Shown piece after piece: positions 54,586 to 64,000 of a stretch of 64,000 bases of DNA. The stretch comes from Drosophila pseudoobscura. Its lineage: Eukaryota; Arthropoda; Insecta; Diptera; Drosophilidae. The stretch's first letter is position 1; each line of letters starts with the position of its first letter. The position numbers and the translations under genes are program-made. The DNA is taken from positions 37,525,869 through 37,589,868 of the forward strand of contig NC_046683.1 of assembly GCF_009870125.1 (NCBI RefSeq), written 5' to 3'. The notes below the pieces were generated by a model. It ran no database searches and was not told the DNA's origin. It saw only the letters and a list, made by a program, of their open reading frames with translations.

Positions 54586-55045
54586 TGTTTAGCTTCATCC
54601 AAGCTAATTGTGGCCGTGGCCGAGCGGCTGTGATGGAACTCGGAGCCATCATGCGCAGCTCTGGCCGTCAGTTCGCACTGGTCCAGGAGCCGTACGTCGA
54701 TGGAGCAGGGCGGATTACCGGCCTTCCTTCTGGAATGCGAGTTTTCCAGGACCGCCGAGGAAAAGCTGCTATCATCGTCGACGAACCGGACGCCATCTGC
54801 ATGCCAATCGGGGCAAGCTAACTATGCACGGGGTGATCTGCTGTCTGAGTGGATAACCGAGATGAGAGCCGGCGTGCTCAATGAAGCCAGTCGGGTGTTT
54901 ACATTCGATAACCGTAGAGGCCAAAGCGATATCGATGTGACGATCGTCAACCAAGCTGCGACTATGTGGGCCACATACGATTGGGAAGTGAAGGAATGGG
55001 ACACCACCATGGGACAACATGATCCATGTTGTGGTGACGACTGAC
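54585..55045 (+). pseudogene. R1 ORF2 N-terminal fragment
   Basis: It starts FSFIQANCGRG and reads to DAICMPI. A deletion near 54809 removes the middle of the endonuclease (DANAVS is lost), and the frame shifts. SDIDVT follows in another frame. The fragment ends in the SDH region. Confidence 0.88.
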
Positions 55046-55426
55046 TGAGTAGAAAATATATCATAATTGCCGCGAGATTACGCGCTGTTCGCCAGTGAAA
55101 TCGCGTGTTAATTTGGTGCAAAAACAGTGCAGCTTTTTGCAAATGAATCTTTGCAAAATAAACGCGAAAAAACGGAACGAGCGTGCGTGCAAATAGTTCG
55201 ACAAGTCGGAATAGTTCGTCAGCAAGTTCGAGTTCGAAGCTTTGGCTCGAGGTCGGAGCTTTTCAGTTCGTGTCTCCACTAGTGCCGTTTAGTGTTGAGT
55301 CACGCCAATAGAGGGAGCCACAACTCGCCGGGTAATGGAAGTAGACACGGAGGCCGACGCCAGCGACACTAGCCTGGCTAGTGTAGGGGCGAGCTCGTCG
55401 TCGAGCGTTTCCGCCCGCAGGCGGGG
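55046..55426 (+). mobile_element. R1: R1-10: 5' UTR/ORF1-start fragment, divergent subtype
   Basis: It contains about 290 bp of 5' UTR and the first ~31 ORF1 codons (ATG at 55335, MEVDTEADASDTSLASV). R1 homology stops at 55426 (gcgggg), exactly as in R1-4 at 10922, and the same flank follows. R1-4 is a shorter version of this fragment. Confidence 0.88.
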
Positions 55427-56004
55427 CATTAAATTAAGTTTTGTACTGTTTGAGTTTGTTTATGTTTTTTTTTTAATGGTCATAAGATATGAAAACAAGA
55501 ACGATAAAAGAAAATATTACTAAGGCAAGAATGATACCAACCTAGTGATACAGTATGCACACGAGGACGTGTGGAAGTCAGGATGGCCGTGTCGGAGATG
55601 CATAAGAATGAAGGAGAAAGAGATGTATAGCATTAAGAAATGGTGACAATAAAGAAAGAATACGCTGTGAAGAGAGAGAGAGTCGCCGAGTGTGGCGCGG
55701 TGTTGTTGTATTTGAGAGAGCGACATCAAAAAGGAATTGAGGAAGGAGAGCAATTAAATCTGAAAATGCTGTGTCGGTCAATGCGAGAATTGAGAGAAGC
55801 AGAGACAAGAATGTGCTCGGCAGGTTGCTCATTGGCTTTAGAGAGAGAGACAACACCACGACTCACTGCGCTCGAGGTTTAAAAAAAATTGCAAGAAGAA
55901 GAGCCCCCTGTCCCTCAGCCCCGATACATACATATGTACTGACTAAGTATCGGGTATAAATTTAGAGTTGCGGTCTCCGCAGCAACTCACAACGTTCCCC
56001 ATCG

Positions 56005-56298
56005 TTCTTTCTTCACTTTGCATTTTCTATTTCCAATCGTCAAATTGTGCGAAAACGAAGCGAAATTAAGTGCTGTGATTATTATTATTATCAGGTAAGT
56101 GCAGTGTTTAAATAATTAATAATATGTGTTATGCGCGTGGTAAATAAAGAACATTGACATTGTTTTCACAGAACCTGTGCCAGGAGAACAGCCAATATCG
56201 CGCAAATACATGAATTATTAATTACTTTGTGCACAATGCACAATAGCTAAAAAAATGTTGATTACATTTAAAAGTAAGTTATCGATTTGAAAGTTAAC
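56005..56298 (+). repeat. 294-bp core repeat, left copy in block B
   Basis: Equivalent to 11497-11790, with the same inverted CGAGGGGGAACGTT-type arm on its right. Confidence 0.8.
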
Positions 56299-57240
56299 GA
56301 GGGGGAACGTTGCTGCGGACACCGCAACTCTACAGTTATACCCGATACTAAGTCAGTATGGCTCTCCTCCGGCAGACGCCGCTAATATTAAACGACACGA
56401 CAAAGAGTGCGTGCGAGAGAGACAGAAAATCAGTCTGAACGTGTCGTCGGGCGCTGCGTAGCCACTGCAAATTGATTTGTTCCTTTCGGCTATAAAAATG
56501 ATCCGATCTGATCCAGATTCAGCAACCAGATAGATATGGTCATTATCTATGATTCTGCGTTTTTAGTTTTCTCGAATCTGCAATATTGTGGATGCAACAG
56601 ATTCTCGTCCTTTGAGTGGGCGGAAGGGGGTGGGGCGAAATTTTGAGATATAAGTTTTATAGTGAGATCTAACAGAAGTGCGGACACCAAATTTGGTTAC
56701 TCTAGCCTTAATAGTCTCTGAGATTTATGAATATCCCCAGATCTGCATCCTTTGCGGGGGCGGAAAGGGGTGTGGCGAAATTTTGAAACAAACTCGTCTC
56801 GGTCCGATATATTAGGAGTGTGGATACCAAATTTGGTTGCTCTAGCTTTTATAGTCTCTGAGATCTAGGCGCTAATGTTTTACTCTAAGCAAAGCAGCCT
56901 ATGCTACGTGTGTGTTAGAGAGAGACAGGGCGAGAAAAAATTAAATTGTTTTTTTCACCCTTTGTGGGGGCGGAAGTGGCCGGGGCAAAGTTTTGAAATA
57001 TTTTTGTAGCAGTGATATGTCTATCACAGAAGTCTGGATCCAAAACATCGTTGCTCTACAAATCAATTTGCATTGGCTACGCAGCGCCCGACGACACGTT
57101 CAGACTGATTTTCTGTCTCTCTCGCACGCACTCTTTGTCGTGTCGTTTAATATTAGCGGCGTCTGCCGGAAAAGAGCCATACTGACTAAGTATCGGGTAT
57201 AAATGTAGAGTTGCAGTCAGCAACTCACAACGCTCCCCCT
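56297..57240. repeat. Foldback Helentron-like repeat with ~180-bp inverted arms
   Basis: The arm 56297-56481 (GGGGGAACGTTGCTGCGG...CTACGCAGCC or similar order) recurs inverted at about 57060-57240. Each arm includes ACGACACGTTCAGACTGATT-type sequence, the GCGTGCGAGAGAGACAG stretch and TATACCCGATACT near the outer end. Between the arms is the typical G-rich internal block. Block A kept only the left arm. Confidence 0.75.
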
Positions 57241-57599
57241 TTTTTTTGTTAAACACGTGTATAACCTTTTCTTTTCTTTTATCTTGCCGTTCCACCAAAC
57301 TTCCCTTTCACAATTCAGTTGTATGGATCGAATGATCCAACGCATGAGCTTTGATTTTGTCTCTTGATCCCATTCTAACCGCACGCTCTAAAGCACAAGG
57401 CCATAAACCCACCACGATAACTCAAAGCTCGCTCTCCCGTCAAAAGCTTTCTCTTTATTCCCATTTATTCCAATGCTTGCAGATAAGCTACAGCAATGTG
57501 CACAAAAATAAGTCAATCCAAATATTTGCCATCACATCACAGGTTATTTTTAAGCTGTTCTACTTGCTCAAAATAAGCTGAAAAACGGTCATCCTTTAA

Positions 57600-57957
57600 G
57601 TTACGCATTTCTGTAGGTCTTTGGCATGGAACTTTCCTATCAGTTTACCATCTTCTTCTAATTCATAACAGTGGTTACCAAACTTTCGAACTACAGTTGC
57701 CTTAAAGAATTTAGGAGCTAGTTTTGCATTAAATACATTGATCTTATTACTTTGGGCAAAGTTTCGCCTAAAGACGTTTTCGAACGTAACATACATTGTG
57801 AGACTATACTCTTATTGGTGTGATATGCCTTACTGACGTTTTCCATGATTTTGTTCCTAACAATTTGCAATTTTTCTATAGTCAAAATATTCTCGCCCTC
57901 TTTAAGCATTTCTATTCTCCTCAGCAATTCATAGTTGTCTGTGTGCGTTATCATATT
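57600..57957 (-). pseudogene. Ty3/gypsy integrase C-terminal fragment (block B copy)
   Basis: Same fragment as at 12168-12524. The stop after HAKDLQKCVT is present here, whereas block A has a sense codon at that point. The shift between the two halves is shared. Confidence 0.75.
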
Positions 57958-60900
57958 GTAACGGTTGCGGCTGGACAGTACAGATCCAGGTTAGGTTATT
58001 GCTATGGTGCTCGGGCATATCGCATGCAATAACCTTGTGCCAATTATCGATGCATGTCATAGCATAGCATGTCATAAAATATCTTATGTACATAAATATT
58101 AAAGATTATTACATTCGTATATTGCATGAGGGTAAAATTACTGTTGTCTTAATGTTGTCTTTTTAATTGAATTAGAAAATGTATGGGTATTGTCCATGAG
58201 AGTATTCAAGGTGCGACCGGCATCTAAATTTTTGCTTTTCAGATTCCTGTAGGTAAGCGCGCAATTGACAATTGATTTGAAATATATGTAAAACCAATTC
58301 CATTTATATTTATGCATATTTATTTAAGTATATATGTATCTATATTTTCTTATATTGTATATTTAGATACATCATTGTTTTAGTTATAATAAACAAAAAA
58401 GTCGAGAACCGACGGCGTTTTCATAATTTTTATAATTTATAATAAACCTGCTTAAGATAAGGAAATAAATGTGCAATTATATTTTGCATAATTTGCATAA
58501 TTGCATAATTTTTATAATTTATAATAATCCTGTTTGAAATAAGGAAATAAATGTGTAATTATATTATTATAATACTGTTGTGGTATAAATCAAACAAATA
58601 ACAGCTTTTATTTTATTTCCCGCGCCCTAGTGTACCATACCCCACCCCCTGCCCATTCTTCATTTATTTTGTGGCGGTAGGTCAGACCATCAAAAGACCC
58701 AAAACAAGAATCAAACTCAAATTTCAGTTCTAGCGGCCAGCAATAGTAAACACACACACGCAAAGTACGTGAGAATGCATGTAACATATACATACACTAA
58801 AACATGCTGGTGGCAAAACAGAACCAGACCTGAGAGAGTTCAAAAAATCTGAAAAAGCATACAATCACATATTTTTGTCGAAACATATTGCGTGTGCACT
58901 AGCACATGCAAAGATGTTCTCTCTGCGCTCTCTCTCTCATGATGACGTCACTCTGGGGTACTGAACGCGCTAGCCAGTGTGTGACGCTTTCGTTGTATGA
59001 ACTGGCACATCTATGTATGTATATACTGTATGGTTATTGGCCACACATAACCTACGCGCAGGCCCCATGCGCCTTGTAGTGTGGTGCATAGAGGGCATAG
59101 AGATCCGGTCCAATATTTTGTAGCATAGTGTAGCTTCCATTTTCCTTCTTTTTTGGTTCCTTCTGAGCCCTGCTATTCCTATGTTACTTTCATTAACTCC
59201 GAGGCAGTCCTGCCTCGATAGCCGTGAACGCGAAAGTTCCCAAAACTTAATTTATTTTGCTGGTTGAAAATGAAAAAAAAGGTTTATAATAGTAACAACA
59301 AAAACAAAACAAAAATAGAAAAAAATACCCCAAACCTTTCAAATATCCCCCCCTTTTTTAGCTGTTTCCACAGCTTCAAAACGAAAGGCGCCTTTCAGCG
59401 AGGGACCACTGTACTGAAGCTGTAAGTGACCCAATTTCCCTTTTCTGCTTTGCGTCGGCATTCGTAAAATTCTAAAAGGCATGCGCAGCGGCCAACCGCT
59501 GCTGATAAGAGAGAGCAACGATTGCGTTAAAAACACACTCGAAGCTTTTCGTTCTCGTAGTTGCCAATTCTGCTTTAAGCTTGCATTGCTCGCATTCCAT
59601 GAATTTCTCTAATGCATTGAAACCTTACCGAAAAATACACTAAGCAACAAGAAAAAAAAACAAAACCAGTTAAAACATTTTAATTTAATTTCGTTTTAGA
59701 TTTTCATTGCGGATCGCTGGTCTGACATACGCTGCTTCGATATTTTGGCGGATTTTGATTTTTCTATGTATTAATATTAATTTCCTTATATCTTTATTAT
59801 ATTCATATACCCTCTCGTTCATATATACATAGATCTATAACTTTCCTCTTTATCCTTTAGGATTAAGCCCCATTTTTTTTAATTCCATTAATTTTTCTGC
59901 TCTCCTTGATTTGATTTGGTCGCAATTAAATACTTGTGCTTGCTGATTTTCTGAAAATGTGGCAAAATGTCTAGTTTTAAGTACCGAGAAATATATTAAA
60001 TTTTGTTAGCAATGAATATGGAATAGACTTCTAATTTCCCACTGACATGAGAATAGGGATAATAATAGGGATCTCCAGAACCTTCTCACAACTGTAAATC
60101 AGGGAAGGGTGGGTACAGAATTTTGTGGGTCGACTACTATCTCAAGACCTCACGCCCGCGATATTTTTGGAACACACAGACGAAAGCCCCTAGAACTTTC
60201 GGGTACGCCCTAGGTATGATTGTGCCGTTTCGTTTAGGCTCTGAATAGGCATATTGTTGTTTTCGGAGTTAGCTCCCTGTAGAGGCACGGGATTCTACAT
60301 TTTTAAAGTTTATGTAGTAGGAGTCGATTCGCGGTCAAATTCGGCAAGATTCGGCAATCTGGTAGATATGGCCATTCTCTGTAATTGTGCGTTTTTACTT
60401 TTCTTCTATTTTCAAAATTGTGGTTGCCACAGATTTTCGTCCTTTGTGGTGTCGGAAGGGGGTGGGGCGAAATTTGAAAACATACTTGTAGCAGTGAGCA
60501 CTCTACAGTGAGCAAAAAGAAATAAACTTGTAACAGTGAAATATTATAAATAGTTTTGTAACAGTGAGAGCTCTACAGTTCGGACTTATAGTCTCTGAGA
60601 TCTGTGGATACCACCGATTTTCGTCCTTTGCGGGGGCGGAAGAGGGTGGGGCGATGTTTTGAGATATACTTGTGCAGTATCGAAATCATAGTATTGTGGA
60701 TAGCAAATTTGTTTGCTCTAGCTCTTTTAGTCTCTGAGATCTATGTAGGTGCTAATGTTTTGCGCTAAGCAAAGCCGGCTATGATACGTGTGTGTTAGAA
60801 AGAGATAGGAGGGCGATAGGAGCCAAAAAATCATGCACTTAATAAGCTATGATTTTTGCCGAAATTCAAGCATTTTATAAGTGATGATTTTTCCCGACGA

Positions 60901-60999
60901 ATCATGCACTTAATAAACGATGATTTTTGTCGAAAAATCATGCATTTATTTTTCCAGTTAGCTTTATTTATGAAAAACTATTATTAATTATTTTCTTAG

Positions 61000-61560
61000 G
61001 AGGCCAGAGCTTTGTATTTTTAGGCTCGTGAGCTCTTCTGAAAATTACTTTTCTTAATGTTGTGAATAGCCTTCCGAATCACTTTTTCTGCTCGCTCGTT
61101 GGGTATTTTCATCTTCACCGCCGCTGAAAAAATATGTGGATAAATTAATTAATTAATTATTATGTTTTTTAAAGTTATTTGTAGACCTACATTCCAGGAC
61201 ATTGCAAAAACTCTTAAAAATTTTTTAGCGAGCTCTTCGCCGAAGCACCATTTTAGTTGTATTCTAAAATGAGCTTCTCATCCAGCACATTTTTCAAACT
61301 GCATACCATTGATCGGCTCGTCCCCATTAATTTCCGTAATTTGTTTATCTAATAAAAGAAAATAATGAAAAAATAACAACTAACTTCCATAGAAGGATAG
61401 GCTACCACTCACATAGAAATCGGTGAGCTCTGGAGTTATGATAGAGTTGAAATGCTCCAACTCCATCGTCGACTCTATCGGGAACTTCATGGCATTTGGA
61501 ACTTCATGGTAGCTTGAGAAGAGCCACCGCCTCCGCCAATGTTTCTGATAACACATCAAA
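61000..61560 (-). pseudogene. Unidentified minus-strand gene remnant (block B copy)
   Basis: Counterpart of 15570-16125. The HWRRRWLFSSYHEVPNAM stretch and the basic KIPNERAEKVIRKAIHNIKKS end are conserved. Block B has 22 extra bases (near 61388-61410) just where block A would place the donor. Confidence 0.3.
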
Positions 61561-61631
61561 TTTTTTTTTCTAAATAATAAAATTCTTCTGAAATATAAAC
61601 AACAAAATACATGTTAGTGTACATGGATTTT

Positions 61632-61923
61632 TAACTTTCAAATCGATAACTTACTTTTAAATGTAATCAACATTTCTTTAGCTATTGTGCATTGTGCACA
61701 AAGTAATTAATAATTCATGTACTTGCGCGATATTGGCTGTTCTCCTGGCACAGGTTCTGTGAAAACAATGTCAATGTTCTTTATTTACCACGCGCATAAC
61801 ACATATTATTAATTATTTAAACACTGCACTTACCTGATAATAATAATAATCACAGCACTTAATTTCGCTTCGTTTTCGCACAATTTGACGATTGGAAATA
61901 GAAAATGCAAAGTGAAGAAAGAA
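61632..61923 (-). repeat. Inverted full-length 294-bp core repeat
   Basis: Reverse complement of 56005-56298, followed at once by CGAGGGGGAACGTT and a Helentron-derived repeat. The putative intron signals are kept (on the minus strand). Confidence 0.82.
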
Positions 61924-62402
61924 CGAGGGGGAACGTTGTGAGTTGCTCTCTAAATTTATACCCGATACTTAGTCAGTGTGGCTCTCCTCCGGCAGACGCC
62001 GTTAATATTGAACGACACTACAAAGAGTGCGTGCGAGAGAGACAGAAAATCAGTCTGAGCGTGACGTCGGGCGATGCGATTTTGGTTTTCTCGTATCTTT
62101 AAAATTGTGGATGCCACAGATTTTCGTCCTTTGTGAGGGCGGAAGTGGGCGGGGCGAAGTTTTATAAAAATATTCTTGTAGCAGTGACATATCACAGAAG
62201 TCTGAATCCAAAACATCGTTGCTCTAGCTCTTGTAGTCTTTGAGCAGTAGGCGCTAATAGGGACGGACAGACGGACTGACAGACAGGGCTCAATTGACTC
62301 GGCTATTGATGCTGATCAAGAACACATATATTTTATGGGGTCGGAAACGATTCTACCACAAATCTAAGATACCCCAATATTCATTTTGAGTATCGGGTAT
62401 GA
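61924..62402 (+). repeat. Helentron-derived repeat between block B and the COX4-like gene
   Basis: It opens CGAGGGGGAACGTTGTGAG, then TATACCCGATACTTAGTCAG, the GAGAGAGACAG stretch, the 'attgtggatgccacagattt' block, a GGACAGACGGAC microsatellite and the end GAGTATCGGGTATG. This is the most complete single short-form copy in the window, about 480 bp. Confidence 0.72.
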
Positions 62403-62758
62403 AAAGGGCATCATAATACACATATGTAAAAATATGTAAATGCAACAATAACGTGTATATTATCTATGCACTTTGTTTGGCTTTTAAGGTTGTGTGAAAA
62501 TTTGAAATCTATTTCCAGCCTGCTGAGCTGTGCTTTCGGACCAGTCTATCGGACCAGAAAATCAGAATCGAAGTTCTACCTTATAAGTTATTGCAACAAA
62601 ATACAGAATACAAAGATCAGGTAAGCAACAAAATGTCTGCAGCCGCAGCAACATTATCACGACTAAAAATGGTGACTCTTCCAGGTGTAGTCCCGTCACA
62701 ATGTCAGTAATGCGTGCTGAGCTTGCGTCTACATAAGCAGTTCCACCAAGTACTTCCC

Positions 62759-63231
62759 ATGCGGGCGGCGTTAATGGCAATGATGCGTCGTGAAACCCAT
62801 CACGATGGTACACGCCTGATGAGCGGCGAACGCGAAGTGGTCGGCAATGGCGTAAACGGCAATCCCATCTACATCGATTGCGTGGAGTTTCCGTTTCCGG
62901 CGATTCGCTATCGCGAGGTCACACCCGAGCTGTGCGCAGTGCGCGAAAAGGAGCTAGGCGACTGGAATGCGTTGTCGCTCCAGGACAATAAGCTGTCAGC
63001 TTCTGTCAGACCTACGCCGAGTTTCAGCATTTTGCGCCCGACTGGAAGTTGGTCATTGGCGTTGGTCTTTGGTCAGCCGCCGTTGGACTACTTATTTCGT
63101 TGTCCTATTACTTCAAGCTTTATGACCCCGTGCCGGAAACGTATGCCGAGGACCGGCGCCAGTCGCAACTGCGTCGCATCATTCAACTGCAGATGAACCC
63201 CATTACCGGACTGTCGTCCAAGTGGTGCTAA
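62759..63231 (+). pseudogene. COX4L: COX4-like (cytochrome c oxidase subunit 4), frameshifted
   Basis: From the ATG at 62759 the frame reads MRAALMAMMRRETHHDG, an Arg-rich start suited to a mitochondrial presequence, then REVVGNGVNGNPIYIDCVEF and PFPAIRYREVTPELCA. This is subunit IV of complex IV. At about 62997 the frame shifts (several bases seem missing compared with the family) and continues SFCQTYAEFQHFAPDWKLV, a membrane helix (VIGVGLWSAAVGLLISLSYYF) and the conserved end MNPITGLSSKW, stop at 63231. An upstream ATG (62633) gives only a 25-codon frame. No introns are seen. It may be a true pseudogene, a real gene with an assembly error, or Drosophila COX4L rather than COX4; the symbol is tentative. 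Confidence 0.75.
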
Positions 63232-63482
63232 CACTCCAACAAATGGAAATAATTGGTGACCACAGATCAAGCTGATCCACTAAGTACACAGAAACAAAAC
63301 CTCTCGATAGCACAGTTGCATGTTAGCACCATAAATCTAAATTCCACGAATCGCAAATGCACATAGTTAACGCAGAGTCGAGAAGAGAATTAAAATCAAT
63401 CGCACAAATGATAGACAACCTTAATCGCTTTCACATGAACATAAACACACAAAATTGATAAACCAAAAGAAAATTGTCTTAA

Positions 63483-63518
63483 AATAAACCCGTTTTAAAC
63501 TCGTTTTATAGAAATAAA
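63483..63518 (+). terminator. Polyadenylation signals after the COX4-like gene
   Basis: AATAAA at 63483-63488 and again at 63513-63518, about 250-285 bases after the stop, giving a normal-looking 3' UTR. A 3' UTR with two signals suggests a gene locus rather than a poly(A)-tailed retrocopy. Confidence 0.55.
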
Positions 63519-63540
63519 TGTGTCTCTAATTTTTCTCTGC

Positions 63541-63762
63541 ATCGTACTTCTATTAAAGGAAACCAAAATTCGAAGTACAGCTAAAAATGTGCTTTATTGC
63601 AGTTAGTGATTTATGTTTCGTTTATATCCAATATATATGTATATATGCAAACCAAACGCATATGTCGCACGCAAGTCAAATGTATCGCTAACTGCGAGAC
63701 ACTCGCTGAAGGATCGTGCGTTTGGTTTGCTGGGTATGCATAGCACACACATACATATACGT
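63541..63762. other. Intergenic sequence, nothing recognised
   Basis: AT-rich sequence with short simple repeats. I see no gene or repeat family here. Confidence 0.5.
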
Positions 63763-63765
63763 GTA

Positions 63766-63806
63766 TACTCGTACACTCGTACACTCGTACACTCGTACAC
63801 TCGTAC
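63766..63806. repeat. 8-bp tandem repeat (ACTCGTAC)n
   Basis: About five units of ACTCGTAC in a row. Confidence 0.95.
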
Positions 63807-63939
63807 AATAGAAAATCTTGAAACGCTTTTACTAACAATCTCTCTACTCCAACCTGACTTCAGTTAATGGAGATGGCTGTAATTTTTTGTTTGATGTGAA
63901 GGTGTTCTAGTTTTATCATGTACATATATATTTTGGTAT

Positions 63940-64000
63940 GAATGGATATATGTATGTATGTGCAAGTATATATACATATGTACATATATATATATATATA
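63940..64000. repeat. TA/TATG-rich microsatellite at the window edge
   Basis: Runs of gtatgtatg, tacatatg and a terminal (TA)n. Confidence 0.9.

Larger units (their letters stand above)
52754..55045 (+). mobile_element. R1: R1-9: 5' half of an R1 copy
   Basis: It has a complete 5' end, an intact ORF1, and the start of ORF2 with a deletion near 54809. R1-9 homology ends at 55045 (gtggtgacgactgac) and is joined, without footprint, to a second R1 5' UTR (R1-10). Confidence 0.92.
55427..61792. repeat. Block B: segmental duplicate of block A (10,923-16,353)
   Basis: Collinear with block A and including all its parts, plus about 0.9 kb (56446-57358) that A has lost. It contains core repeats at both ends, a foldback Helentron-like repeat, the gypsy integrase fragment, AT-rich repeats, the 36-bp repeat and the minus-strand remnant. 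Differences from A are scattered substitutions and short indels. From 58,600 to 59,330 and from 59,500 to 59,720 I recognise no genes. Confidence 0.88.

Noticed and set aside
1..55426. Telomeric retrotransposon array (HeT-A/TART/TAHRE type)
   Set aside because: Head-to-tail order is similar, but the ORFs are R1-clade, junctions carry 28S footprints, and there are no A-tails or jockey-clade Gag.
61956..62216. Minus-strand 86-codon frame near block B
   Set aside because: Lies fully within a Helentron-derived repeat and is shared by other copies.

Overview
The window looks like Drosophila pericentromeric or other heterochromatic DNA, possibly from the obscura group. It is almost entirely nested transposable elements, with one recognisable host gene at the right edge, a COX4-like gene at about 62.76-63.23 kb. 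The species guess rests on R1 protein motifs typical of Drosophila and on many short Helentron-derived repeats (DINE-1/SGM/ISX-like, with GTCY microsatellites); I cannot name the species.

Layout. (1) 1-10,922: right part of a head-to-tail array of R1 non-LTR retrotransposons (R1-1 to R1-4). (2) 10,923-16,353: 'block A', a non-R1 flank of decayed repeats. (3) 16,354-31,160: a truncated Polinton/Maverick with pieces of DNA polymerase B, packaging ATPase, penton-like, core-like, hexon-like and protease genes, plus small genes near its right end. It is interrupted by a young mdg3-like Ty3/gypsy LTR element, a hAT-type MITE and three Helentron-derived repeats. (4) 31.2-36.8 kb: a 58-bp minisatellite, unassigned sequence, a minus-strand gag-only LTR element and a truncated BEL/Pao element. 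(5) 36,785-55,426: a second R1 array (R1-5 to R1-10) in the same orientation. (6) 55,427-61,792: 'block B', a second copy of block A joined to R1 at the same base as block A. (7) 61.9-64 kb: a Helentron-derived repeat, the COX4-like gene and simple repeats.

The R1 copies are not in rDNA. At each of the five complete 3'/5' junctions sits CTGTCCCTATCTACT, the part of 28S rRNA where R1 inserts and duplicates about 14 bp. No other 28S sequence is present. The copies therefore carry rDNA target footprints but have multiplied as a tandem array. Four copies keep an intact ORF1, but no copy keeps an intact ORF2. Identical deletions occur in conflicting combinations among copies, which points to unequal exchange or gene conversion. 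The repeated [R1 array + flank block] shows that a larger segment was duplicated too.

In an active R1, ORF1 (RNA-binding, three zinc knuckles) and ORF2 (endonuclease plus reverse transcriptase) would be made from one RNA joined by a UAATG stop-start. In the Polinton, the replication and capsid genes are broken, while three small promoter-bearing genes at its right end are still open.
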